From Methanothermobacter sp. (GTDB lineage: Archaea; Methanobacteriota; Methanobacteria; Methanobacteriales; Methanothermobacteraceae): DNA of 64,000 nt. A program made the translations under genes and the position numbers. Each line of letters opens with the position of its first letter. Position 1 is the first letter of the stretch. The notes below the pieces were generated by a model. The model did not search any database. It was not told where the DNA came from and worked only from the letters and a program-made list of their open reading frames with translations. Shown piece by piece: positions 56,337 through 64,000 of the stretch. The stretch is taken from assembly GCF_030055425.1 (NCBI RefSeq), contig NZ_JASFYE010000003.1, positions 1 to 64,000 on the forward strand, in the 5' to 3' direction.

Positions 56337-57209
56337 ATGACGAGGATGGTAATGTTCTCCAAGATGCATGGACTTGGAAATGACTATGTGGTTATAGATG
56401 AGAGCACACAGGAATGCATACCCGAGGATAAAAAGCCTGAATTCGTCAGGGAGGTCTGTACCAGGGGATTCTCTGTTGGGGCCGATGGCGTCATATTTGT
56501 CCAGCCACCAGCTGGTGAAGGGGATATAAGGTTCAGGATATTCAATGCCGATGGAAGCGAGGCAGAGATGTGCGGTAACGGAATAAGGTGCTTCTCAAAG
56601 TTTGTATACGAAAATGCAATTGTGAGAAAGAAAAAACTTGACGCTGAAACCCTTGCAGGCATCAAAACCGTGGAGCTTGAGATCGGGGATGATGGTTCAG
56701 TGGTCTCCGCAAGGGTTGATATGGGCACAGCAACATTCAAGACAGACCAGATACCCATGGATGTGGGGGAATATGAGTTCATAGACCGTTTCCTCCCGGT
56801 TGAGGGTGAGGATATCAAACTCACAGCCCTGAGCGTCGGGAACCCCCATGCGGTGATATTTGTGGATGATGCCGGATCGGTGGACCTGGAGCGGCTTGGA
56901 CCTGCAATAGAGAATCACCCCCTCTTTCCTGAGAGGATCAACGTGCACTTTGTTGAGGTGGTTGATCCATCTGAGATCATCATGGTAACCTGGGAGAGGG
57001 GCGCCGGGCCAACAATGGCATGTGGAACAGGGGCCACTGCCAGTGTTATTGCAGGGGTTAAACTCGAAAAACTGGATGACAGCGTCCTGGTGCATCTACC
57101 TGGAGGTGAACTGAAAATAGACGTCTACCAGGAGGGTACAGAGCTGGGGGCCTACATGGAGGGCGATGCAGTCCTCGTGTTCGATGGGATACTCATAAGG
57201 GATCCCTAG
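56337..57209 (+). CDS. dapF: Diaminopimelate epimerase
   Basis: 290-residue cofactor-independent epimerase turning LL- into meso-diaminopimelate. The two catalytic cysteines are visible in [15 protein letters not shown] (first half) and [11 protein letters not shown] (second half); the start [16 protein letters not shown] is the usual one. GAGGTAG precedes the ATG at 56337; a later ATG (codon 4) would also fit. Its 3' end overlaps the convergent methyltransferase gene by 17 bases. Meso-diaminopimelate feeds lysine synthesis; pseudomurein itself contains lysine, so demand is high. Confidence 0.94.
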   Translation: MTRMVMFSKMHGLGNDYVVIDESTQECIPEDKKPEFVREVCTRGFSVGADGVIFVQPPAGEGDIRFRIFNADGSEAEMCGNGIRCFSKFVYENAIVRKKKLDAETLAGIKTVELEIGDDGSVVSARVDMGTATFKTDQIPMDVGEYEFIDRFLPVEGEDIKLTALSVGNPHAVIFVDDAGSVDLERLGPAIENHPLFPERINVHFVEVVDPSEIIMVTWERGAGPTMACGTGATASVIAGVKLEKLDDSVLVHLPGGELKIDVYQEGTELGAYMEGDAVLVFDGILIRDP

Positions 57210-57795
57210 CTTTCATAATGGCCCTTATGAGTACTATCTCCTCAAAGAAGTACCTTTCACTCGCGGTAACCTCCGCATCAAAACCAAGACTCCGGAGCCT
57301 TTCAAGTGTCCTACTGGTGTCTGAGAGTGAGGATTGAACGAGCTGGACTCTTCCACCGGGCTTGAGGTGTTCGGCCACACCATCAAGGAAGCGGTCTATA
57401 ACCCTCCTCCCGTCGGGTCCCCCATTCCAGGCAAGGTCTATGGGGTCCTCTGTGAGATCCTCCTCTCCCACCGGGAGGTAGGGGGTGTTGAAGAGTATAA
57501 CATCGAATTTCTCACCCCTCACAGGATCAAAGAGGTCACCCTGGAGTACCCTTAACGTGGAGCCATTCAGGGCAGCGTTTTTTCTGGCACATTCAACTGC
57601 AGCGGGATTTATATCTGTTGCAGTCACATCGGCCTTCTCTGAGGCCTTTATGGCAACCAGCCCAGTACCGGTGCCTATTTCAAGGACCCTTTCGCCCTCT
57701 CTAACATCAAGGTTATCTGCAAGGAGGAAGGTGTCCTCTGCAGGCTCATATATGTCCCTGCATGTTTCGATTTTCAGATCACCGTACCTTATCAT
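57193..57795 (-). CDS. HemK2/Mtq2-like release-factor-type methyltransferase
   Basis: 200-residue class I methyltransferase. The SAM motif [15 protein letters not shown] is near residue 38, and the start [15 protein letters not shown] is typical of the archaeal/eukaryotic HemK2 group that modifies glutamine of release factor aRF1. Where the family has the NPPY catalytic motif, this protein reads FNTPYLP, with Thr in place of the first Pro. The start may be ATG 57795 or 57804; both overlap the stop of the HTH gene (ATGGTTGA). With no trimming partner (Trm112) in this window, activity is inferred only. Confidence 0.82.
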   Translation of the reverse strand: MIRYGDLKIETCRDIYEPAEDTFLLADNLDVREGERVLEIGTGTGLVAIKASEKADVTATDINPAAVECARKNAALNGSTLRVLQGDLFDPVRGEKFDVILFNTPYLPVGEEDLTEDPIDLAWNGGPDGRRVIDRFLDGVAEHLKPGGRVQLVQSSLSDTSRTLERLRSLGFDAEVTASERYFFEEIVLIRAIMKARDPL

Positions 57796-57796
57796 T

Positions 57797-58000
57797 TCAA
57801 CCATCCTCATCAAGGAGGAATATATCCTCGATGTGCTCCCCCCTGAGGGCCCTTGTGATCCTGTGGGCGAGGATGAGGGAGGGATTGTAGCGCCCCCTCT
57901 CAAGGGCTATTATGGTCTGCCTTGTAACCCCCACCATCTCTGCCAGTTCCTCCTGGGTCAGTCCAAGTTTATTTCTGTATTCCCTTATCAGGGTTTTCAA
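57797..58000 (-). CDS. XRE-family HTH regulator
   Basis: 67-residue Cro/CI-type helix-turn-helix protein: [20 protein letters not shown] then [17 protein letters not shown]. The start is TTG at 58000, preceded by GAGAGGGAAAA, and it overlaps the stop of the preceding membrane gene (TTGA). Single-domain XRE proteins paired with a small membrane protein are common in archaea; the membrane partner may act as its anti-regulator or sensor. The methyltransferase gene begins within its stop region. Confidence 0.88.
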   Translation of the reverse strand: MKTLIREYRNKLGLTQEELAEMVGVTRQTIIALERGRYNPSLILAHRITRALRGEHIEDIFLLDEDG

Positions 58001-58437
58001 TTTTCCCTCTCCAGGCGATAGTTTGTCACTGATTTGGCGATAACCCCTGCAACCAGTGCAATAACCGGGACTGGATCCACGTAGGGGTCACCCTTAAGGG
58101 AACTTGAGATGAGCTGGATGAATATTCCCACAACAAGGACAGGCATCATGGCCCAGGCCGCGTTTCTCTCGGCTACTGCCTCGTGGAGGTATTCCCTTTC
58201 ATCCCTCCTGACCTTCCACATGACATCAAACATGTCAAGGAAGAGGAATACCAGCCATGCGGCCGTCACATATATTCTTGCCATGGTGCTGAGGGGCAGG
58301 AGCTGGACCGCTACAAGGATGAGAAGCACAGATGCCAGGTATACAGCGCCCTGCCAGGTTTTAACTGAAACTCCCCAGCCACCATACTTTCTTCTTCCAA
58401 ACCATTCGGGTCTTGCTATTATCAAAACAACCACCAT
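57997..58437 (-). CDS. Small membrane protein paired with an XRE regulator
   Basis: 146 residues with four hydrophobic segments ([72 protein letters not shown]) and a charged cytoplasmic-type loop [20 protein letters not shown] between the second and third. No firm family name; DUF2178-like proteins have this layout. It overlaps the HTH gene by 4 bases, so the two proteins should be made together. Start [12 protein letters not shown]; an internal start near GVSVKTW is possible. Confidence 0.75.
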   Translation of the reverse strand: MVVVLIIARPEWFGRRKYGGWGVSVKTWQGAVYLASVLLILVAVQLLPLSTMARIYVTAAWLVFLFLDMFDVMWKVRRDEREYLHEAVAERNAAWAMMPVLVVGIFIQLISSSLKGDPYVDPVPVIALVAGVIAKSVTNYRLEREN

Positions 58438-58503
58438 GTAAAAAATAGTTTACATAATATTTATATTTTTCTATTGTGGTGCACTTGAGAGAGGTCCTGG
58501 TGC

Positions 58504-59325
58504 TCATGAGGGCGATGATAGCTCCTCAACGCGTTCTGTAATCTCAAGTATCTCCTCTGGCTTCAGCTGGAAGACCCTCTTCTCAAGTATCTCAGATGGA
58601 AGAACATCCAGAACCTCACTGAAGTTCAGGTCGGCCTTTATCTCGTGGAATGACTCCCTGAGTGACTTGGAGGTTTTTTTCTTTCTGTGCTGAAAGAGGG
58701 CACGGCACACATCCTCAAAAAGTGCCGGGAGCCTGAACCCCGTGGGCCTTAAAGTCACGACTGCAGAGTCAACACGGGGCCTCGGGAAGAAGCAGCCCGG
58801 TTTGAGGTAATCAACTATCTGAACCTCTGCAAGGAAGTGCAGCATTACGGAGAGCCTTGAGTAATCCCGTGTACCTGGCTCTGCAACCATCCTTGCAGCA
58901 AACTCCTTCTGGTACATGAGGACCCCCAGCTCGAATTCATGCCTCAGAAGCCTGAAGGTTACAGGGGAGGATATCTGGTAGGGCAGGTTGGATACAACCT
59001 TGTTGAAGTCGGGAAAATCAACCTTAAGGGCGTCACCAACGATGATATCCACGTTGTCCACTTTTATTCTATCGGCAAGGATCCCTGCAATGAATGGGTC
59101 ACTTTCGATTGCGGTGACATGACCAGCAAGTTCTGCCATGGGGAGTGTCAGTGTACCTATGCCGGCCCCTATCTCCAGGACGTGATCATCGGCCCCCAGA
59201 TCGGCATATCCCAGTATGCGCCGCCTCTTGCCGTCATCAACAAGGTAATTCTGCCCCAGACTCCTTCTGAGCCTGACACCGTACTTCCTCAGAACGTCCC
59301 TTGTCTCTCTGTAGAGTCCCGTCAT
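58504..59325 (-). CDS. ksgA: 16S rRNA dimethyladenosine transferase
   Basis: 273-residue KsgA/Dim1 enzyme dimethylating two adenines near the 3' end of 16S rRNA. Motifs include RRSLGQNYLVDDGKRR, VLEIGAGIGTLTLPMA and VVSNLPYQISSPVTFRLL with the catalytic NLPY. The C-terminal helical domain with RAL(F)QHRKKKTSKSLRES is complete. It lies 26 bases after DUF655 on the minus strand, in a conserved archaeal block of transcription and translation genes. Confidence 0.94.
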   Translation of the reverse strand: MTGLYRETRDVLRKYGVRLRRSLGQNYLVDDGKRRRILGYADLGADDHVLEIGAGIGTLTLPMAELAGHVTAIESDPFIAGILADRIKVDNVDIIVGDALKVDFPDFNKVVSNLPYQISSPVTFRLLRHEFELGVLMYQKEFAARMVAEPGTRDYSRLSVMLHFLAEVQIVDYLKPGCFFPRPRVDSAVVTLRPTGFRLPALFEDVCRALFQHRKKKTSKSLRESFHEIKADLNFSEVLDVLPSEILEKRVFQLKPEEILEITERVEELSSPS

Positions 59326-59351
59326 AAAATAAATTGGTTATTGGGTTAAAA

Positions 59352-59933
59352 TCAGTCCCTCTTCTTCTGGGGAGGTCTTGTGAATATTGTGTACTTCCTT
59401 TTTCCCCGCTTGGCGCCCTCAACGTCCAGTTCCATGAGGACCCTCCTGACGATGAGTTTAACAGGGTCTGATAGCATCGGGACCCTGTTCTTTATGTCCT
59501 CAAAACTCTCAAAGGGCTTTTCCTCACGGGCCTTCAGGATATCCCACATATGTTTTTTACCGATTCCTGGAAGAAGTTCAAGCTGATGAAGCCTGGTGCT
59601 TATGGGGCCCGCCTCATTGAAGAAACGCACGAACCTGTCCTCGTTGGACTTTATTATTTCCTCAATGACGTAGGGCAGTTCAACCCTGGCCGTGGCCGTG
59701 AGTTCATTGTGCCGGAGTCTCCTGTTGATCCTGGCTATCTTATCCCTTTTACCCTTACCTATGTAGACCTCCTCATGAATCTCAAGGTCAACATCTGGCC
59801 TAGGTGTTAACTCAAGGAGGGTGAACTCATCCTTTCCTAGAGCCTGGGCAACAGGCCTCTTCTTGAATGTACCGAAACCTTCACTCACGTAGCCAAGTGG
59901 AAGGTAATCCAGTATGATAGCGTACTCTTCCAT
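59352..59933 (-). CDS. DUF655 nucleic-acid-binding-type protein
   Basis: 193-residue DUF655 protein, universal in many archaea. The first half is an S1/OB-like beta domain (AIILDYLPLGYVSEG) and the middle has a helix-hairpin-helix LELLPGIGKKHMWDIL, indicating nucleic-acid binding. The position between ksgA and rpo4 is widely conserved, suggesting a role in ribosome or RNA biology. No catalytic motif is visible. Confidence 0.85.
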   Translation of the reverse strand: MEEYAIILDYLPLGYVSEGFGTFKKRPVAQALGKDEFTLLELTPRPDVDLEIHEEVYIGKGKRDKIARINRRLRHNELTATARVELPYVIEEIIKSNEDRFVRFFNEAGPISTRLHQLELLPGIGKKHMWDILKAREEKPFESFEDIKNRVPMLSDPVKLIVRRVLMELDVEGAKRGKRKYTIFTRPPQKKRD

Positions 59934-59972
59934 GAAATCACATACTCTAATTTTTCAGGTCAGATATTATTT

Positions 59973-60314
59973 TTATTCGACCCGGTATTTATCTATTACC
60001 TCGAGTATGCCTGGCAGGTCCTCTGCCTTTATGGGAACCCTTTCCTTGGCAAAGATTAAACGGAGGTCCGATAGGTCCACAGGCATGATATCTGCGATCT
60101 TGACAGCATGCCTCCTCTTTATGTTGGGGATACCCATCAGTTCCTCAATGAGACTCCTGCTGGTTTCAGGGTCAAGCCTTGAAAAGCGGGTTACATGGTC
60201 AAGGACAAGGTTCTGCTCGTAGGTGAGCTCATGTTCTTCCCCGAATTTTTCGAGTATCTCCTTAACCTCTGCCATTGAAACAGGTTCACTTTCCAGAACC
60301 TTTTTCCCTATCAT
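59973..60314 (-). CDS. rpo4: RNA polymerase subunit Rpo4 (F)
   Basis: 113-residue Rpb4-type subunit, which with Rpo7 forms the stalk of archaeal RNA polymerase. The start MIGKKVLESEPVSMAEVKEIL and the HRDC-like DPETSRSLIEELMGIPNIKRR segment are typical. The ATG at 60314 is chosen because GAGTGATT, which includes the rpl21e stop codon, lies before it; an ATG at 60323 would overlap rpl21e. It is co-transcribed with rpl21e. Confidence 0.9.
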   Translation of the reverse strand: MIGKKVLESEPVSMAEVKEILEKFGEEHELTYEQNLVLDHVTRFSRLDPETSRSLIEELMGIPNIKRRHAVKIADIMPVDLSDLRLIFAKERVPIKAEDLPGILEVIDKYRVE

Positions 60315-60319
60315 GGGAA

Positions 60320-60610
60320 TCACTCTTGCATCTGAAGGTGCTCTGGCCTCACCACAAGCTGTTTCTCCTTGTTACCGTCCCTTATGGACACCACATATGA
60401 TCTGCCCATCATACCGGCAACACGGCCTGTTTTACCATGGAAGCGGGGGTGTGGCTGGCCCCTGTGGATGCTTGGATCTATTATTATGTGTACAAGGTCA
60501 CCCTCACTGAAGCTCTGGATCTTCCTTGTTATCGGGTTTGATCTTCCAGGTCTTTTAACCTTCTGAAGCTTGTGTCTTGTTTTACTTCTGAAACCTCTTG
60601 ATCTTCTCAT
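60320..60610 (-). CDS. rpl21e: Ribosomal protein L21e
   Basis: 96-residue large-subunit protein: basic start [14 protein letters not shown], then [18 protein letters not shown], then [14 protein letters not shown]. Length and pattern are those of archaeal and eukaryotic L21e. GGAGGTTAAAAA precedes the ATG. It is the first gene of rpl21e-rpo4-DUF655-ksgA. A TATA-like palindrome AACTTATAAGTT at 60681-60692, 70-80 bases upstream, may be its promoter. Confidence 0.95.
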   Translation of the reverse strand: MRRSRGFRSKTRHKLQKVKRPGRSNPITRKIQSFSEGDLVHIIIDPSIHRGQPHPRFHGKTGRVAGMMGRSYVVSIRDGNKEKQLVVRPEHLQMQE

Positions 60611-60797
60611 TTTTTAACCTCCATAAAAGCCTGTGATGGCTTGTAAAAGTCATTAAAACCTTACAAGAATCAGACATCTAAACTTATAAGTTCTGTATTT
60701 AACATTTCCATAAATATATATTTTTCCTCAGGTCAGGGGATCTTTCAGGTTTAAGGGGAGACCATCATCAGGCTTGTCTGCCGGGTCAGATGAATCT
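60611..60797. promoter_or_regulatory. Intergenic region with rpl21e promoter
   Basis: 187 bases between rpl21e and pus10, both minus strand. It contains the palindromic TATA-like AACTTATAAGTT (60681-60692) and a second A+T-rich stretch AAATATATATTTTT at about 60711-60724. I see no gene in it. Confidence 0.45.
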
Positions 60798-62006
60798 TCA
60801 TGCGGCCTCCCCTACCTCAAGGACATCAAGGCTGGCGCACCTTGCAGGTACGCCCAGGATGCTGCTCACACTGGGATCTGTACGGCCCGAGTCCCCTGAG
60901 ATCAGTTCCTTTATGTACAGCCCACCCTCAGCCTTTATTATGAGTTCCAGGTGATCGTCAAGGCGTTTCCAGGATATGTCAAGGACCCTGCGTTCCCTGA
61001 TCCTGTCAGCCCTTCTGTGTGAAACCCTCAACGGGGTCCGCTGCCTTATCAGGTCAAGTTTCTCAAGCTTTACCAGATCCTCATCAGAAACGGCACCCTC
61101 GAGTTCAACAATGGCACGGTAGACCTTGTATTTTTTCCTTGATGACTCCTTCAGTTCCACCTTCCGGTTCCTTGAGGAGAACCTCAGATCAGCCACATCA
61201 ACCATGCCCCTGGCTCTTCTGTTTATCTCATCCTCCAGTGCCCTCAGATCTGGTGTGCGGATTGCCGGCTCCTTAATCTCCAGCACGAAGGGTCTTCCGG
61301 TTCCAAGCATCCGCACATCCACATCCTCCCTGCCGGAGCCATGGAACTTACTGTCACTTCCCCCTGTTGCCTCGAGGACAGGTTCTGATATGAGTTCCTC
61401 CACGGATGTGGGGTACATTTTACCGGTATAATTACACCTGCTGCACCCCCTCCCGCGGCAGCTCCTGCAGGGCCATTTTGTCTGGGGTATACCGCGGACA
61501 AGTTTACGGTATCGTCCCTCAATGAAGATGGGGTTTATCTGAACATGGACCCTTATTTGCCCCCTCAGATCAACAGTTATTACAAGGTCCGGCGATTCAA
61601 AGTCCGCACCACACTGGAGGATGGAGGTGACCCTCTTGCCGAGTTCACGGTTCACCTCCCTTTTGACACCCTCCACCTGGACTCCAAGGCGCCTGTTTAT
61701 CTCTTCATCAATTCTGAGCACATCATCAGGGAGCCTTGTACCCACAAGTACCGATGAGTACTCCAGGTTTAGGTCATCCACCTTCTCCCTGACCCTCAGG
61801 GCAGCCTCATCGAGCCTCTCAAACACATCGCCACATACCAGGCAGGGGCCTTCCAGATGAAGTGAAAATTTTTCAACAAGCCTTTCACCCCTCAGGCGAT
61901 TTCCAGGACCCTCCATGACGTCAAAAAAACGTCTTCCAAGGCAGTGAGGACATATTTTAGAGTCTGTGATATCCAAGATGGCATCAAGTCTTTCCTGAAC
62001 GTCCAT
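60798..62006 (-). CDS. pus10: tRNA pseudouridine synthase Pus10
   Basis: 402-residue archaeal Pus10 forming pseudouridine 54 and 55 in tRNA. N-terminal zinc site cysteines KICPHCLGRRF and GPCLVCGDVF, a THUMP-like middle, and a catalytic domain with FHGSGREDVDVRMLGTGRPF, where the aspartate is the expected nucleophile. It also holds CRSCRGRGCSRCNYTGK, a cysteine-rich zinc motif. It is followed by the rpl21e operon and preceded by ffh (26 bases), all on the minus strand. Confidence 0.92.
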   Translation of the reverse strand: MDVQERLDAILDITDSKICPHCLGRRFFDVMEGPGNRLRGERLVEKFSLHLEGPCLVCGDVFERLDEAALRVREKVDDLNLEYSSVLVGTRLPDDVLRIDEEINRRLGVQVEGVKREVNRELGKRVTSILQCGADFESPDLVITVDLRGQIRVHVQINPIFIEGRYRKLVRGIPQTKWPCRSCRGRGCSRCNYTGKMYPTSVEELISEPVLEATGGSDSKFHGSGREDVDVRMLGTGRPFVLEIKEPAIRTPDLRALEDEINRRARGMVDVADLRFSSRNRKVELKESSRKKYKVYRAIVELEGAVSDEDLVKLEKLDLIRQRTPLRVSHRRADRIRERRVLDISWKRLDDHLELIIKAEGGLYIKELISGDSGRTDPSVSSILGVPARCASLDVLEVGEAA

Positions 62007-62032
62007 TTTAATTCTCCTGGTTTAAATCAGAT

Positions 62033-63361
62033 CTACCTCATGAACTGCCTCATCAGCTGACCCATGGGGCCACCCATCTTCCTTCTGCCAAGGCCCTTCA
62101 TGGCCTTCCTGGTGACCCTGTAGTACTTTAAAAGTTCCTTGACGTCTTCGTTCCGGGTACCTGACCCCCTTGATATTCTCCGGATCCGGGATTGCTTGAT
62201 TATGTCGGGTTTTTCCAGTTCCTCCTCTGTCATGGAGTCCATTATGATAAGGTACTTCCTTATGGTCTCCTCGGTCATCTTTGTGGCATCCTTGGGGAGT
62301 TTCCCGACACCCGGGAGCATATTCATGACCTGCTGCAGGGGCCCCATCTTGCCCATCATCTCAAACTGGACCCTCATATCCTTCAGTGTGAACTTCCCGG
62401 ATAGTATGGCGTCTAGGGATTCCTCAGCAAGTTCCTCATCTGAGACCTCCTCAACCTTTTCAAGGAGGCTCTTGAGGTCCCCCATTCCAAGAAGCCTTGA
62501 TATGAACCTTTCAGGGTCGAATACCTCCAGGTCATCTATCCGCTCCCCGGTACCTATGAACCTGATGGGGGCACCAATCTCTGCAACCGCTGAGAGTGCA
62601 CCTCCACCCTTGGCTGACCCATCAAGCTTTGTAATGATTATCGACCCGATATCTGTGGCCGCCCTGAATGCAAGGGCCTGTTCCCTTGCCTGCTGACCGA
62701 TTGTCCCATCGATTACGAGTATAGCCTCATGGGGTTTAATGACGGCCGAGAGTTCCTCCATCTCCCTGAGGAGGTCCTTCTCCTCCTTGTGCCTTCCTGC
62801 GGTGTCGAATATGATAACATCCTTTTTCTGAAACCTTTCAAGCCCCTTCTCTGCAAGGTCAAGGGCGTCTTTGTTTTCAGGGTCCCCGTAGACACTGATA
62901 TCCTGGCCCTCTGTGTACTGCTTCAGCTGTTCAAAGGCCGCGGGTCTCCAGGTGTCTGTACAGACCACACCCACGGTGAAACCCTTCTTACGCAGGTACC
63001 TTGCAAGTTTACCGATGGTTGTTGTTTTACCGCTCCCCTGGAGCCCCAGGAAGAGTATCCGGTAGGGCTTCTCCTCTATCTTTAATTCATGGGACCTTTC
63101 ACCAAGGAGCTTAACCATCTCCTCGTAGACTATGCTTATGATGTGCTCCTTGGGTGTTATCCCCTTTGGGGGCTCCTCGTTAAGAGCCCGCTCCTCTATT
63201 GATTTTGAAAGGTTGAATACAAGTTTTATGTTAACGTCAGACTGGATCAGGGCCCTCTGTATATCCTTAATGACTTCCTTCACGACCTCCTCATCAACTA
63301 TGGTCATCCCTGCCAGTTTTTTCATAGTTTTACTGAGACTCCTGCCCAGATTTCCAAGCAT
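62033..63361 (-). CDS. ffh: Signal recognition particle GTPase SRP54
   Basis: 442-residue SRP54 with an N domain (1-90), a G domain with [17 protein letters not shown] near residue 105, DTAGRH and [11 protein letters not shown], and a methionine-rich M domain from about 300 ([20 protein letters not shown]) binding 7S RNA and signal sequences. The C-terminus is short and basic ([17 protein letters not shown]). It targets membrane and secreted proteins, such as the giant surface proteins in this window. Confidence 0.96.
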   Translation of the reverse strand: MLGNLGRSLSKTMKKLAGMTIVDEEVVKEVIKDIQRALIQSDVNIKLVFNLSKSIEERALNEEPPKGITPKEHIISIVYEEMVKLLGERSHELKIEEKPYRILFLGLQGSGKTTTIGKLARYLRKKGFTVGVVCTDTWRPAAFEQLKQYTEGQDISVYGDPENKDALDLAEKGLERFQKKDVIIFDTAGRHKEEKDLLREMEELSAVIKPHEAILVIDGTIGQQAREQALAFRAATDIGSIIITKLDGSAKGGGALSAVAEIGAPIRFIGTGERIDDLEVFDPERFISRLLGMGDLKSLLEKVEEVSDEELAEESLDAILSGKFTLKDMRVQFEMMGKMGPLQQVMNMLPGVGKLPKDATKMTEETIRKYLIIMDSMTEEELEKPDIIKQSRIRRISRGSGTRNEDVKELLKYYRVTRKAMKGLGRRKMGGPMGQLMRQFMR

Positions 63362-63513
63362 AGTTTCACCTGCAGTGATCAGTAATCATTAACTATTGTT
63401 GGGGCCAACTTATATATTAAGATCCTTTATAAAGCGTATCCTGTGCCGCTTTTGATACACCGAAACAGTCAGGTTATCATCACTGTTCACAGACCATAAC
63501 GGGTGATTGAAAA
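63362..63513. promoter_or_regulatory. Divergent promoter region of ffh and hpt
   Basis: 152 bases between the two start codons. A TATA box reads CTTATATATTAAG at about 63410-63422 (usable in both directions). The plus-strand gene has GGGTGATTGA a few bases before its ATG. No gene is seen here. Confidence 0.45.
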
Positions 63514-64000
63514 ATGCTTGATAAACTAAAGGAAAGCCTCAGAAATTCCCCTGTAATAAAGAAGGGGGAGTATGACTACTTTGTTAACCCTGTAACTGAT
63601 GGAATACCGCTCACAGAGCCTGAAATCCTTGAGGAAATTGCAGATGAAATAGTGAGGAGATTCAACCCGGATCCAGGCAGTGTGGATAAGATAGTGTGCA
63701 TTGAGGCCATGGGTATACACCATGCCACGGTGCTATCACTCAAAACCCGCATTCCATTTGTTGTTGTAAGAAAAAGGAGGTACGGCCTCCCCGGGGAGGT
63801 CGCGGTCCACCAGATGACAGGTTACAGTGAGGGAGAACTTTACATAAACGGTGTTGATGGGGACGACCGTGTAATGGTAATCGATGACGTCGTGAGTACC
63901 GGCGGGACACTGCTGGCTGTCCTTGAGGCCCTCAGGGAAATGGAAGTGGAGGTTGTGGACGTTGTAACCGTCATAGATAAGGGTGAGGGCTCAAGGGTGG
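63514..64000 (+). CDS. hpt: Hypoxanthine phosphoribosyltransferase, N-terminal part
   Basis: 162 codons of an archaeal-type hypoxanthine/guanine phosphoribosyltransferase, cut by the right window edge. The PRPP-binding motif is [13 protein letters not shown] near residue 122, and the start [20 protein letters not shown] with the downstream [13 protein letters not shown] (purine-phosphoribosyltransferase fold of the archaeal Hpt type) is visible. It recycles hypoxanthine/guanine to IMP/GMP. The ribosome site GGGTGATT supports the ATG at 63514. Confidence 0.9.
   Translation, partial: MLDKLKESLRNSPVIKKGEYDYFVNPVTDGIPLTEPEILEEIADEIVRRFNPDPGSVDKIVCIEAMGIHHATVLSLKTRIPFVVVRKRRYGLPGEVAVHQMTGYSEGELYINGVDGDDRVMVIDDVVSTGGTLLAVLEALREMEVEVVDVVTVIDKGEGSRV

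Overview
The window is a piece of a thermophilic, hydrogenotrophic methanogen chromosome, most likely Methanothermobacter (Methanobacteriales). The evidence is the set of genes: HdrA of heterodisulfide reductase, a tetrahydromethanopterin-linked GlyA plus flavoprotein pair, F420H2 oxidase FprA, a single-chain multi-OB RPA next to RadA, archaeal MAT, PurL of the PurSLQ type, Rpo4, L21e, Pus10 and SRP54. Codon use rich in AGG/ATA, archaeal TATA boxes and strong GGAGGTGA/GGTGAT ribosome sites agree with this. The species cannot be fixed from sequence reading alone. Gene density is about 90 percent.

Layout. 1-2140: minus-strand leuC-leuD-leuB (leuB cut by the window edge). 2467-6723: RPA, RadA and an AEC transporter. 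6907-11065: hdrA, glyA and a dihydromethanopterin reductase-like flavoprotein. 11171-18576: HEAT protein, DUF192, metK, ileS, purL. 18585-25491: polyprenol/diacylglycerol kinase-family membrane protein, an ABC-2 exporter (ATPase plus two permeases), moeA, a site-2 protease, a 49-aa zinc ribbon and a 4Fe-4S protein. 25728-32135: a secreted, membrane-anchored CobN-like chelatase, then feoA-feoB under three DtxR-type palindromes, then an 18-codon ORF. 32132-34885: DsrE/F/H-like sulfur-relay genes with an Fe-S protein, DUF166 and arsC. 35090-40358: oxygen and redox defence (NADH oxidase/CoA-disulfide reductase family, FprA, rubrerythrin, rubredoxin fusion, and a divergent HTH-V4R regulator). 40411-46458: cbiL, an Rad3/XPD-type helicase, a giant secreted protein with two FmdE-like domains, and a small cytosolic FmdE protein.

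46459-49739 is the accessory part. It is AT-rich, has no housekeeping genes, and lies directly 3' of a tRNA-Arg gene. It holds a run of minus-strand small membrane-protein genes around a secreted C39 peptidase homologue. After an Asn/Thr-rich linker, that protein carries a double-glycine-like leader motif and a 55-residue cationic C-terminal segment. I read this as a possible self-processing secreted peptide system (bacteriocin- or pheromone-like) with candidate immunity or transport proteins. It is the best candidate for something undescribed. A second candidate is a shared C-terminal surface-anchor signature (ASEVS ... KAYEV, a Ser-rich stretch, then a membrane helix) found only on the CobN-like and the FmdE-like giant proteins.

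49740-64000 returns to core genes: tRNA-Arg, hisF, a DNA glycosylase, a GAF protein, cyclophilin, argD, Nudix, lysA, dapF, a HemK2-like methyltransferase, an HTH/membrane pair, and the translation/transcription block ksgA-DUF655-rpo4-rpl21e-pus10-ffh. It ends with a truncated hypoxanthine phosphoribosyltransferase gene.
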